From: Mya arenaria
Lineage: Eukaryota > Mollusca > Bivalvia > Myida > Myidae
Length of the DNA: 64,000 nt
Direction of reading: 5' to 3'
NCBI RefSeq assembly: GCF_026914265.1
Contig: NC_069126.1
Coordinates: forward strand, 31,422,354-31,486,353
Both the position numbers and the translations under genes were made by a program. Below the pieces are notes generated by a model that saw only the letters and a list, made by a program, of their open reading frames with translations, had not been told where the DNA came from and did no database searches. Each line of letters starts with the position of its first letter. Position 1 is the stretch's first letter. This document shows, piece after piece, positions 24,698 through 36,725 of this stretch.

Positions 24698-25397
24698 TAT
24701 AAATATGAACTGCCGGCAGTTCGTACTACGTTGCCATTTAATTAATATATATGTAACTCGTTACGGGAAAGTCATAAGACTCCAAAGGCTTGCTTTATCA
24801 GCTTCTCTCAACTTGTTTCATAATTGCTTGAATTAAATGGCAACTCATGTAAGATCCTATATATGCATAGCTGTGTATTAGAACTGTAAAAATAGTTTTT
24901 TATACCATGGAGAATCAAGCCGTAGAATTCACGAATATAAGAGAGCATGTGCTCTCTATTTCGAGGAAAAAAACATTTTAAAAAATGCATTTCAAACAAT
25001 ATTCAGTATTGAGGCAGTACAATTTACAAATTTACAAACCGACCGTCATAAAATGTTTTCGACCTTTAGGATCTAACGACACAATTCACAGCAACAAAAA
25101 AGATAGCGATTTAAAGTTTTAATAACGCGCATTCCGTGCACAGCATATTTGTTAAGATACTTAAAGAAATGCCTTGAAATACGCCTTTTTATTTTCGAAT
25201 TTGACCGCAACCTGCTCCATTACATTCGTCAATACTTCGGTTAGATTCTACACCGTGTATATGTTTGCTGATTTTCCTGAAAAAACAACAACACAAAGCC
25301 CCATCAGAGGCCGTATTCAAAAAAGCTTACGTTGTGTATATTCATCTCAATATTACAGTAAGATAGTGTTATTGTGATGTAACTAATTGAGTTATTA

Positions 25398-25790
25398 ATG
25401 CTTCGTCAAAAACCAATATTTTGCACCGAATGAAGCATAGATAACTTCACTAGTTCTTATCCATGTCAAATGAAACATTGCATAGTCTACGCCGCTTACA
25501 GAGCCCCACCTTTGGTCTTTTACCAGAGTTTGAATGAGAGCATAATATATCAAAACACTTTGACAAACCTTTTCACAAAACGCTGCCTGATGGAGCACTG
25601 CCAAAACAATATTTTGGAAACAGGTTTGTCGAAGTGTTTGTGAAAAGTAATCACCTAATCAAACTCCGGTTAGAAAACAAAAACAGGGCTCTTTAAGCGG
25701 CATAGACTGCCCTTTGCTTCATTTGTGTATCTTTGTTTTTAGTCTTCATTCGAAGAAAAATATTGCCTTCCGACGTTGCATTTCACTGTA
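25398..25790. mobile_element. long-arm palindromic MITE, family X copy 1
   Basis: Inverted arms of about 150 bp or more: CAATATTTTGCACCGAATGA near 25408 pairs with the complement of the stretch ending AAAATATTGCCTTCCGACG near 25778. Inner segments such as CAAACCTTTTCACAAAACG pair with the complement of GGTTTGTCGAAGTGTTTGTG. It is related to the element at 30048-30487. From 24700 to 25397 and from 25791 to 26280 no feature was recognised. Confidence 0.7.
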
Positions 25791-26281
25791 ATACAATGGA
25801 TAAATTAAAGAAGATATGTTTGGAAAGAAGGGGATCTGTTATCTTGGGTGGTATTCAGTCAACCTATGGTCATACATATTGAATCCAGTCACTGTATAGG
25901 TTCGTTATTTATATCAAGCAATCCGATTAGCTACATCATTCTTAGAACCAATAAAGACCAGTATTGAAGACCAGCCATTGTCAGCGAGTGATCTTACCAT
26001 TTTAGAATCCCTTATTCTTGTTTGTCATAAGTTATATTTAAAAACTAGTTTGACATGAAATATAACTCTTGGCTTTTTAAGATGTTCAAGTTTTTTTTTC
26101 TGACATTCGTTAACTTATCAATGTGCCGAATGTTCATTGGCGCGTTTTTTTCCCCTAATATTCATATATTTTGAAATCTATATGCGAATGTATTGTTACC
26201 TTTTGACATAAACTGTATGCAATAAATCATGGTTATGGTAAAAATAAAAAATAATTATGTGTTCATAGTTAATGTTTTTAT

Positions 26282-29200
26282 AATGGAACTCATCACCAAT
26301 ATGGTATCATGGTTAGTGTGTTATCATAGAACTCATCACCAATAAGGTATCATGGTTAGTGTATACCATAGAACTCATCACCAATAAGGTATCATGGTTA
26401 GTGTATACCATAGAACTCATCACCAATAAGGTATCATGGTTAGTGTATACCATAGAACTCATCACCAATAAGGTATCATGGTTAGTGTATACCATAGAAC
26501 TCATCACCAATAAGGTATCATGGTTCGTGTATACCATAGAACTCATCACCAATAAGGTATCATGGTTAGTGTATACCATAGAACTCATCACCAATAAGGT
26601 ATCATGGTTAGTGTATACCATAGAACTCATCACCAATAAGGTATCATGGTTAGTGTATACCATAGAACTCATCACCAATAAGGTATCATGGTTAGTGTAT
26701 ACCATAGAACTCATCACCAATATGGTATCATGGTTAGTGTATACCATAGAACTCATCACCAATAAGGTATCATGGTTAGTGTATACCATAGAACTCATCA
26801 CCAATAAGGTATCATGGTTAGTGTATACCATAGAACTCATCACCAATAAGGTATCATGGTTAGTGTATACCATAGAACTCATCACCAATAAGGTATCATG
26901 GTTAGTGTATACCATAGAACTCATCACCAATAAGGTATCGTGGTTAGTGTATACCATAGAACTCATCACCAATAAGGTATCATGGTTAGTGTATACCATA
27001 GAACTCATCACCAATAAGGTATCGTGGTTAGTGTATTATCATTGAACTCATCACCAGTACGGTATCATGGATAGTGTATAACATAGAACTCATTACCAAT
27101 ATGGCATCGTGGTTAGTGTATTATCATTGAACTCATCACCAGTACGGTATCATGGATAGTGTATAACATAGAACTCATCACCAATAAGGTATCGTGGTTA
27201 GTGTATTATCATTGAACTCATCACCAGTACGGTATCATGGATAGTGTATAACATAGAACTCATCACCAATATGGCATCATGGTTAGTGTATTATCATTGA
27301 ACTCATCACCAGTACGGTATCATGGATAGTGTATAACATAGAACTCATCACCAATAAGGTATCGTGGTTAGTGTATTATCATTGAACTCATCACCAGTAC
27401 GGTATCATGGATAGTGTATAACATAGAACTCATCACCAATAAGGTATCATGGTTAGTGTATTATCATTGAACTCATCACCAGTACGGTATCATGGATAGT
27501 GTATAACATAGAACTCATTACCAATATGGCATCATGGTTAGTGTATTATCATTGAACTCATCACCAGTACGGTATCATGGATAGTGTATAACATAGAACT
27601 CATCACCAATAAGGTATCATGGTTAGTGTATTATCATTGAACTCATCACCAGTACGGTATCATGGATAGTGTATAACATAGAACTAATCACCAATAAGGT
27701 ATCATGGTTAGTGTATTATCATTGAACTCATCACCAGTACGGTATCATGGATAGTGTATACCATAGAACTCATCACCAATAAGGTATCATGGTTAGTGTA
27801 TACCATAGAACTCATCACCAATAAGGTATCATGGTTAGTGTATAACATAGAACTCATCACCAATATGGCATCATGGTTAGTGTATTATCATTGAACTCAT
27901 CACCAGTACGGTATCATGGATAGTGTATAACATAGAACTCATCACCAATAAGGTATCATGGTTAGTGTATTATCATTGAACTCATCACCAGTACGGTATC
28001 ATGGATAGTGTGTAACATAGAACTCATCACCAATAAGGTATCATGGTTAGTGTATACCATAGAACTCATCACCAATAAGGTATCATGGTTAGTGTATAAC
28101 ATAGAACTCATCACCAATATGGCATCATGGTTAGTGTATTATCATTGAACTCATCACCAGTACGGTATCATGGTTAGTGTATAACATAGAACTCATCACC
28201 AATGCGGTATCATGGTTAGTGTGTAATCATGGAACTCATCACCAATACGGTATCATGGTTAGTGTGAAATGATGGAAATCTCACCAATACGTATCATGGT
28301 TAGTGTGTTATCATGGAACTCATCACCAATACGGTCTCATGGTTAGTGTGTTGTCATGGAACTCATCACAAATACAGTATCATGTTTAGTGTGTAATCAT
28401 GGAACACATCACCAATACGGTATCATGGTTAGTGTTTTATCATGGAACTTATCACCAATACGGTATCATGGTTAGTGTGTTAGTATGGAACACATCACCA
28501 ATATGGTATCATTTATAGTGTGTAATCATGGAAATCACCACCAACACGGTATCATGGTTAGTGTGTTATAATATGGTTAGTGTGTTATAATGGAACTCAT
28601 CACCAATACGGTATCATGGTTAGCGTATTATCATCGAAACATCACCAATATGGTATCATGGATAGTGTATTATCGTGGAACTCATCAACAATATTGTATC
28701 ATGGTAAGTGTATTATGATGGAACTCATCACCAATATGGTATCATGGTAAGTGTATTATAATGGAACTCATCACCAATACGGTATCAAGGTTAGTGTGTT
28801 ATCATGAAACTCATCAACAATACGGTATCATGGTTAGTGTATTATCATTGAACTCATCACCAATACGGTATCATTGTTAGTATGTTATCATGAAATTCAT
28901 CGCCAATACGGTATCTTGGCTAGTATGTTATCATGGAACTCATCACCAATACGGTATCATGGTTAGTGTGTTATCAAGGATCTTATCAACAATACGGTAG
29001 CATGGTTAGTGTTTTATCATGGAAGTCATCACCAATACGGTATCATGGTTTATGTAATATTATGGAACTCATCACAAATACGGTATCATGGTTACTTTAT
29101 TATCTTGGAACTCATCACCAATACGGTAGCATGGTTACTTAATTATCATGGAACTCATCTCCAATACGGTATCATGGTTAGTGTGTTATCATAGAATTCA

Positions 29201-29570
29201 TTACCAATATCGTATCATGGTTAGTGTATTATCATGGAACTCATCACCAATACGGTATCATGGTTAATGTATTTGTATGGAACTCATCACCAATATGGTA
29301 TCATTGTTAGTGTGTTATCATGGAACTTATTACAAATATAATATCATGGTTAGTGTTTTATTAGGAACTCATCACCAATACGGTATCATGGTTAGTTTTT
29401 TTTTATCATGGAACTCATCACAAATACGGTATCATGGTTAGTGTATTTGTATGGAACTCATCACAAATACGGTATCATGGTTAGTGTATTTGTATGGAAC
29501 TCATCACCCGTATGGTATCATGGTTAATGTATCAGTATGGAATTCATCACCAATATGGTATCTTTGAGAA
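26282..29570. repeat. 42-bp minisatellite array (about 78 units)
   Basis: The unit contains GAACTCATCACCAATAAGGT followed by ATCATGGTTAGTGT. There are three zones. 26282-27030 holds nearly identical 42-bp units. 27030-28170 alternates two unit types (with and without ATCATTGAACTCATCACCAG) as an 84-bp higher-order repeat. 28170-29570 is progressively degenerate. The 228- and 233-codon frames that run through the first zone on both strands follow from the period being a multiple of three and are not genes. Confidence 0.95.
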
Positions 29571-30047
29571 TCTTGATGCACTCACACTGTAATGAAATGA
29601 CCTGGGACTATTTGAAACCTTTTCTTGGCCTTAACGTTTCACTTTATAATATAATTTAGAGTACATTCTGGTAAACATATTGTAAAAACCTAATTTTATT
29701 TTCATCTCACTATTTGTTTAGATTCGGTAGTACAGAGTGTTTATATCCTCATAAAATACATCAGTACGATTTAATACTGACATACAGCTCACGTAAGTCT
29801 AAACGTAGTATCTAATATAATCTTATTCAATCAATAATCATCAAAATATGATCTCTGGAAATTATCTGTTTTATTTGGTCATCATTTTCTTTTTGTCCAA
29901 TGAGAACGCCGTATTTTTCAAATTTGCCAATACTTTTTGTTCAGTAAATCAGCATTCAGCCGTTATTCATTTTGATCAGGTAAAGCGGTAAATATATACT
30001 GTGGCTGGCCCACGTAGAGGATATTTTACACAATAGTATCAGTATGT
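29571..30047. other. no recognised feature
   Basis: AT-rich DNA between the 42-bp array and the next MITE. Nothing identifiable was seen. Confidence 0.5.
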
Positions 30048-30487
30048 GTATACCACGCGATAAATTGCGTCATAAATGCTACGTCTGAAGGCAATATTTT
30101 GCTATGAATGAAGACTTTAAACAAAGATAACTTCACTACTTCTTCACCATTTTACACAGCCCCGCCTTTTATATTCTTCCAGAGTTTAATTGAGTGTTTA
30201 GTTTCTTAAAACACTTCAATAAACCTTTTCGCAGAACCGCCGCCTGATAGCATTGTCGAAACATTATTTTGGACACAGGTTTGTCGAAGTGTTTGAAGAA
30301 ACTAATCACCTAATCAAACTCGGGCAATAAAACGAAGGTGGGGCTCTTTAATCTGAATAGTGTGCCATTTGTTTCATTTAAAATGGTGTAGTAAAAGAAA
30401 AGTTACCGTTGTTTTAATTTTTCCTTTTAAGCAAAATATTGCCTTCCGACATAGTATATATGTCGAAATTTAACACGTGGTATACAC
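30048..30487. mobile_element. long-arm palindromic MITE, family X copy 2
   Basis: The ends pair as an inverted repeat: TACCACGCGATAAATTGCGT at the left and the complement of TTTAACACGTGGTA at the right. The inner arms include AAGGCAATATTTTG and CAAAATATTGCCTT. Internal segments match the element at 25398-25790 (for example the AACACTTCAATAAACCTTTT region). There is no coding capacity. Confidence 0.75.
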
Positions 30488-30942
30488 ACACTATATATAG
30501 ACCACTAAAATGGTAAAGGTTATTAATATGTTCTTACAGAAAATGAATGGTTATGAGACTACATTGCATCCAACCATTTAATCATGTAAGTACATACTAA
30601 AAACATTTCACCAATACTTTATGGTCTGTTTCTTGTACATGAACTGATAGAATGGCGACCACTTAGAAGTATAAAATACAATGTATCAAGTATGTCTTAA
30701 GAGGTGTCCAACTTCACGTCCGGAAAAAAACACTTTCATACAAAATTGCATGCTTTCTGCTAGTGTTATTAGCTACAGTTCTGAAATAATCCAACATAAA
30801 ATACTTTTAAAAATATTGAAATACTTGTCTTAGTACTATAGCTAGATAATAAATAGATAACTATAGCAATTGAAAATAATAAAATAAAAAGACGAAACGG
30901 CCTCCCAGTTATAGTATGGCTTCTTAGGCATTTGAGTTTTTA

Positions 30943-31136
30943 TTCGGAACTCCTCGGCCATTTTCCATCGAAAACAACCTCGTATGTATGCCAGTAGAAG
31001 AAGTTCGTAAATTCTTAAATATATTAATAATAACGCGATCTACTTGCATTGTAGTTAAACTGTAAAGATTTCTGACTTTGTAAACCGTATATATACATCC
31101 GTTTTTTTTATGGGAAATGGTTGAGGAGTTCCGAAT
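30943..31136. mobile_element. palindromic MITE
   Basis: The left end TTCGGAACTCCTCGGCCATT is mirrored at the right by AATGGTTGAGGAGTTCCGAA, giving an element of about 194 bp. The motif AACCTCG-TGTAT inside the left arm also occurs at 48210-48225, which suggests a dispersed family. No coding capacity. Confidence 0.7.
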
Positions 31137-31328
31137 GATGAGTTTTAGCGGTGTAACAAACACAACTTATTACTACATCGAAATTTTTCTACATTTCAAA
31201 ATGATCAAGATGAATTTAACACACTTTTAAATTTGTCGACGCTATTTTGCTTTTAGGTCTAGGTCAGGCTAAGTTCAGGTTTACAAATTTGTGTTTAAAT
31301 AAGAATCTGTCAGTTCGGTTCCAGTATA

Positions 31329-31504
31329 CAGCCGAAACCAGTTGGCTCGAACTCGCCTCGCTCGAATTCTTCATTGGCTCAAACTAGATGAAAGGACCAA
31401 TTTCTTTAGAATACAGAAGGTAAACATTCCCGCTTGGCTCGAAGTTTCCGAGGCTCGAGATATTTCACTGGTCACTGGGAGCTCGAGCGAACGGAGTTAG
31501 ACTT
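31329..31504. mobile_element. pogo/Tigger-like MITE, copy 2
   Basis: A second, more diverged copy of the element at 17641-17815, lying in the opposite orientation. It begins CAGCCGAAACCAGTTGGCTC after TA and ends near GCGAACGGAGTTAGACTT before TA. It shares the internal GAGGCTCGAGATATTTC motif in complement. Confidence 0.7.
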
Positions 31505-31561
31505 TATTTATCTACTTTTTTATGAACAAACACGAAACTTTACTGGCGGATTCTCATTTAA

Positions 31562-31898
31562 AGCTGCCTTCTCACAGACTGAAAGTTTTGACATTGTATA
31601 TATGTTTGTTTTGTTTTAGAAGCAGGTGAATCTGGCATTGATGCCTTCAAATCAGTCATATAAAATAACTCACAATAGAACAGATCACAAAAGTTTGTAA
31701 AACTGCGAAAAACTCGGTTTTATTAAAGCGTTTGTAACGCTTTAAGCTATAAACCAGATATTAAATACTGCGATCTGATCTTTTAACAACAGTCTTATTT
31801 CACTGTTTTTCAGACATTTACTCGAAATTTGTCTCATTCCAAGACAAAAAAATAAATAAAAAAAGTTGTTAAAACGACCAATCTTTGAGTGTGCAGCT
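31562..31898. mobile_element. piggyBac-type palindromic MITE, copy 1
   Basis: A 337-bp foldback flanked by TTAA on both sides (31558-31561 and 31899-31902). It starts AGCTGCCTTCTCACAG and ends in GTGTGCAGCT. TTAA target duplications are the hallmark of piggyBac elements. Other copies are at 32049, 44321 and 50647. Confidence 0.7.
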
Positions 31899-32048
31899 TT
31901 AAACATAACTTTTTAAATCTAATCCTAAGGTCATAAAATTTTTAATAGCGTGAATAATGCTTGTCAGCAAAATAAAGCATATTCTATGATGTGTTTAAAT
32001 AGTCTTAAACGGTTTCAATTATTCCAAACAATCAAGCTCTTTATTTAA

Positions 32049-32379
32049 AGCTGCACTCTCACAGATTTACCGTTTAGACTTCATTTTATTTTTTTGTTTT
32101 GGAATGAGCAAATTTTTGCGTAATTATCTGCACACCGGTGATATAAGACTGCTGACAAAAGATCAGGTCGCAGATTTTCATATTCCTGTTCGAAAATAAA
32201 TATTGTATGGCTAAAAGCGTTACTAACGGTTTAAGAAAAACGCATTAACCATCAATTTTTGAACTTAAATATGAAAGGCTGTCTTATAGCACTAATTTGC
32301 ATATATTTACGCAAACATTTGCTCATTCCAAGACAATTTTTTTTTTGCCAAAACGATAAATCTGTGAGAGTGCAGCTTT
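32049..32379. mobile_element. piggyBac-type palindromic MITE, copy 2
   Basis: A 331-bp foldback with the best-preserved termini of the family: AGCTGCACTCTCACAG at the left and CTGTGAGAGTGCAGCT at the right, flanked by TTAA (32045-32048 and 32380-32383). Most of its length is self-complementary, with a centre near the CGTTACTAACGGTTTAAG motif. Confidence 0.8.
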
Positions 32380-32931
32380 AACATGAAAATGCTTCGTCTG
32401 ATGTTTGACCCTTATGAACCTGAGAGTCCATTTAAACGATGAGTAAACATTTATCGGTGAGAACGATAACACGCGTTTTAATGAGAGGTATATGGAAAAC
32501 GAAAGTACATACTTGTGTGATTTGTGGATTTCGTAATTTTCCGCGTAGGTTGATAAACAGTGTGATTAAATTTGTGTGCAAGTTTACTTATAACATAAAG
32601 GCGTGTTATCAACTGATTCATATTCAAAATGTGGAAGTAAGACTTGAAAAACTGGCAAAAACTACAACGGATTGTATGAGCTTCGCTCGCGTACTTTTAA
32701 ACATTGGGTTCCTATAAGTGTAAAAAAGTCAGCACGTATGATTTTATACTGATAAAAAGATTGCTTGGTATTTACAATCTTGATACGTGTGAATATCAAT
32801 GAGGAATACGTAGTTGTATTTGTTCATTCTACGTACTTGCAAATCAGAGGATACTATGAACTCACTTTAAATAGTGGCAGGATTATTGAAAATACCGCTG
32901 ACTGCACAATCTAATGAACTATTTATATACC

Positions 32932-33055
32932 AAGTCAAGTCAAATCAATATTTGTTTATTGTCGGATTTCATGTAACATTTAAACATAAAAGCTATGCAA
33001 AGATTTTTACCGACATATCCATTTAACAAATAAAAACTGGATTTATCTAAAATAG
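32932..33055 (-). mobile_element. probable LINE 3' tail
   Basis: On the minus strand this reads as a short 3' UTR-like stretch with CCGACAATAAACAAATATTG and a TTGACTTGACTTG tail like the end of the LINE fragment at 15566. It is weak evidence, based on the tail and layout only. Confidence 0.4.
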
Positions 33056-33107
33056 TAAAGGATACAATGCTAACAAGGATTGCTTGGTAACTAATTGACT
33101 GACAAAG

Positions 33108-34382
33108 ATGTTACGTGCCGATGTTAATGACGTTATATATCGTTCGTCTTTACGACTTTCACGTGTGCTAGATGATATCGGAATCAGCAAGAACATTGTG
33201 TACATGCGCAGAGAGACATATGCTTTAATGGAAAAGTTGAACAACGAAGTGTCAGAAGCACGTGGCTGGAACTTCAAACATTTCTATGTCGGAAGTCAAC
33301 GGGAAGGAAGCGTTATCCCGGGGACGGCCTCGGACGTGGATATCCTTTCCTGTAACAGAGACGTTTCAGTTTGGAGGGATTGGGCAGACTGGGAGAACGG
33401 GCGGGACAATAGGCGCATTCTACAGCCATCTTACCTCCCGCCTCAGCACTGCGTCGTACAGCTTATTCGCGATGACAAGCCACTTCCTATCAGGAATGTT
33501 GATAATACGCCCCAGGGTGTCGCTAGGTACTGTCACGTAGATGACCGAGGGCGAATTCTATTACTTAACACCTACCTTGATCACGAATTCGCAAGAATTT
33601 ATGAAAATGTTGGTTTGATGCTTCGAAAAACTGGACCTTCCAAAGGATGGTGTCGAGAGCTAGATTTTGTTCCATGGAACAAATGCCGTTCTGTACCAGA
33701 CACGTGTATGACATGGATTGACAGACGTCGGCCTGGCCACTGGCCTACCCTGGCTATGCTCGAGGAGGCGAAAACCATTGACTGGTTCATCATACCCGCT
33801 GGCCACCCTGATAGCCCAACGCAAGGTCTAGAGTGGAGGTTCGCTCCCAACCTCATTGAGAGAATGTTGTTTTTAAGTCTCAGAAATGTGCATGTTAAAT
33901 GTTACGTTGTTTTGAAAATGATTAAAGAGACGATATTCAAACCATTGGTTGGCGACAATCTAACAAGTTTTCATCTGAAGACCGTTCTTTTTCGTACCGT
34001 CGAACAGACTCCGGATGATCTTTGGAATGAAGAAAACTTGATCAAGTGCATTCACAGCTGTATCATAACGCTCTACCGCTTTCTTAAGGCGGGTGTTTGT
34101 CCACACTTTATTCTCACGGGTTTGGACGTATTTGCGGGGAAGTTGAGAAAACACGAACAAATCAGATTGGCCAATGTCGTGCGAACAGCGCTAGGCGACG
34201 GTTTGGAAAACTTGATTTACCGACTCCCAGAGGTTGGGGCGCGTCTTTCTCGCTTGAATAACACGGGAAGATACTTACATGGAGAGTTCCCTTCTCGTTA
34301 TCAGCGGCATAAATCCATTTGTGATAAACTTGATAATCAACGAGTGAAGTGTATCAGGTGGAAGAACCAAATGACAGAATAA
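33108..34382 (+). CDS. cGAS-like/Mab-21 domain nucleotidyltransferase family protein
   Basis: An intronless 424-aa frame. Residues 61-80 read VGSQREGSVIPGTASDVDIL: the GS of the nucleotidyltransferase loop (62-63) and the D76-x-D78 metal-binding pair. A third acidic residue, D186 in RELDFVPW, is in the expected place, so the catalytic triad looks complete. The C-terminal half (about 215-400) has the helical Mab-21 pattern with LEEAKTIDWFI, VHVKCYVVLKMIKE, and FLKAGVCPHFI. The length fits the family (350-450 aa). Known members include cGAS and cGAS-like receptors that make cyclic dinucleotides on nucleic-acid binding, and non-catalytic Mab-21 proteins; which applies here cannot be told from sequence. 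The ATG at 33108 is the first in frame. AATAAA occurs near 34924. Two pseudogene copies lie in the window. Residues 364-380 are the source segment of the 51-bp minisatellites. Confidence 0.9.
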   Translation: MLRADVNDVIYRSSLRLSRVLDDIGISKNIVYMRRETYALMEKLNNEVSEARGWNFKHFYVGSQREGSVIPGTASDVDILSCNRDVSVWRDWADWENGRDNRRILQPSYLPPQHCVVQLIRDDKPLPIRNVDNTPQGVARYCHVDDRGRILLLNTYLDHEFARIYENVGLMLRKTGPSKGWCRELDFVPWNKCRSVPDTCMTWIDRRRPGHWPTLAMLEEAKTIDWFIIPAGHPDSPTQGLEWRFAPNLIERMLFLSLRNVHVKCYVVLKMIKETIFKPLVGDNLTSFHLKTVLFRTVEQTPDDLWNEENLIKCIHSCIITLYRFLKAGVCPHFILTGLDVFAGKLRKHEQIRLANVVRTALGDGLENLIYRLPEVGARLSRLNNTGRYLHGEFPSRYQRHKSICDKLDNQRVKCIRWKNQMTE

Positions 34383-35250
34383 TATGCAACTTCAATGAAA
34401 ACACGCCATCTACTTTAACATTATTTCAGTATATAATTAAATAGTATAACCTATATCGAGAAACAGCAAACAAACTAGCGCACACAATATTTAGTATTTT
34501 AGTTATTATCTCTGTAACATTTGTTTTGCATCGGGTATCTGTTGTTCTTTTTTTGGTAATGGCCTTTTTGATTTTTTTATATAAGTTATACAATATTTAC
34601 TTAAAGGCTGTAAAATATTGGCATTTGTTATGGAAAGAAGGCCAGGGTATCCTTGGTTGTTGTAGGGGTGTATTATCCAGACAAGTTGCTTTTTACATTA
34701 TGTCACCATGTAAACTCAGAATTGTCTAAGTTTCTTGACTCTTAAGTTTCAGCTGTCAACTGATTTGAACACTGTTTAAAGATGATAAATAAGGCAGAAA
34801 GGGGCATTATATTTAGACACTGGAAATTAGTTTGTCGATTGTGAATGGTTTAAAAGGCTAAATAACTTTAACAACTTGTGAAATCATTATAAACATATAT
34901 AAATATATTGTTATTTTGTTCGAAAATAAAACCGTTTTAAAGTGCGTTTGCTTTTTTAGTATTTCACTAGATATTTGGCAATTTGGTCTGATTCTCGATT
35001 GTTAATATATTTTGTTTTATGAACCCCCTTGTGTCATCTATGTTGTTTTTACTGATGAGTAATTGTTCTTGTCGTCCAGTTGCTACTCTTCATACCGATT
35101 TATTGCGTACAGAATTACAACCGAGCGTTATATGATGAAGCTTGACCCTTTAACTGGGACAGGTTCAAATTTTCTTATCAATATTCGGTTTTTAGCTCGA
35201 CTATTCGAAATATTCGGAGAGCTATACTACTCACCCTAGCGTCGGCGTCC
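34383..35250. other. 3' flank of the cGAS-like gene
   Basis: No second gene seen. DNA near 34900-35010 (AATTTGGTCTGATTCTC) is related to the 3' flanks of both pseudogenes, so the ancestral duplication included several hundred bases downstream. From 35180 a dispersed repeat begins with GAGAGCTATACTACTCACCC. Confidence 0.5.
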
Positions 35251-35254
35251 GCGT

Positions 35255-36310
35255 CACACATTAATTAACGTCTCACATGTAAGAACCTTCAAGTCATTGT
35301 CTCAGCAAATACATCATGTATTGCATTGAAACTTAACATATGTGTTTCCAACCTACTTGTTTAATGAAGGGAGATAACACTGTTATGAATATAACGCAAA
35401 TTATGGGCCTTTATTACATATAGGTTTTCTCAGGATTCAAGGAATTCGCGAACATATGTGACAAACCGATTATTTGCTTCAAAGCGCGGCTATTTCGGTT
35501 AATTAATACAAGGAATGTTTCCTACATAAACAAATTAATATATTTAAAAAGGCATCAAATCTGTTCTGAACCTTACAACGCATTCCACCGCTGAAAATTG
35601 ACCATCTCGCATAAATAGCGCTCTATTATCGGCTATCCCCTCGTGACGTCATCAAAGGGCAAATAATTTAAAACACGGTATAATTGAAAGGGTGTATTGC
35701 ATCGAAACTTTAGGTACGTGTTCCCAACTATCAAACCTTTTTCATTAATGAAAACAGATAACATTTACTTGAAAATAATGCAAATTATGGGCCTTTATTA
35801 TTCGACTTAGAAATTCTGGCAAAGGTTTTAGCACACATCAGTTAATATATCAGCAAATGCTTGAAGTATTGCATTGATACTGTATACAACGGTACTGAAC
35901 CGTCCGACTTATTTAAATTATCAAGTTATGTCACTCTATTTAACATATAATACTAATAATGGCCCTTTATTATTTGACTTAGAAAATCTAGTTAAGGATT
36001 TGCATGTAACCACATATTAGACAATAACTCGCCAAATACATCATGTATTGCATTGAAACTTGATACAAGAGATCCCGACCATGCAACATTCTTAAGTAAT
36101 CAAATAAGATAACTCAATCTTGCATATAATTCAAATTTTGCCTCCCTTGTTCAACTGAGTAATTTTGGTTAAGGTTTTGCATGTAAGCACATACAAGTCA
36201 ATAACTCTGCAACTACTTCATATAGTACATTGTAACTTTACACAATCAAATGTGATAACTCTATCTTGCATATAATTCAAATTTTGACCCTTTATTTTTT
36301 TTATTGATGT
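35255..36310. repeat. tandem repeat of about 175 bp, diverged
   Basis: Related segments recur near 35319, 35694, 35867, 36044 and 36224. Each has a core like CATCATGTATTGCATTGAAA preceded by an AATAACTC-GCAAAT motif and followed by GGGCCTTTATTATT. Spacings of about 173-180 bp, with one double spacing, suggest five or six diverged units. Non-coding. Confidence 0.7.
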
Positions 36311-36725
36311 AAGTTTTGCAAATAATCTAATTGTACACATTTTCGTACACCAGAGCGATGAAATTATGCGTTAGATTTATCATTATCAAACCTCTGATGA
36401 ATGAGAATGAGTTTTTAATGATCGATATACGTTTCGCTAACATTTTGCAAGCCTTAAACCTATTAGCCGCGAAAAAGTCGAGCGCGCTTCCTCTGAAACA
36501 GCTCTTGTTAATTATAAAATTGATTTCAAATATGAGAACACAAGACAATTACTCGAGAGTAACATTAGCCTTCGGTCATCTGGAGAAAAAAAAGATTGTT
36601 CTGTTCTGTTCAGTTCTAACATTCAAAACATTTAACAACTATTATGTCCCATATGAATTATTCATATATTTCATCTTCGTACAACGCATGCAAGCAAAAC
36701 TAGACATACGAGTGGGCGTTCAACT

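Noticed and set aside
26313-27045. Two complementary frames of 228 and 233 codons
   Set aside because: Pure 42-bp tandem repeat without unique sequence, splice sites or domain features.
32439-32717. 92-codon frame upstream of the cGAS-like gene
   Set aside because: No recognisable motif, no splice partner, and it partly overlaps DNA flanking MITEs; not supported as a gene.
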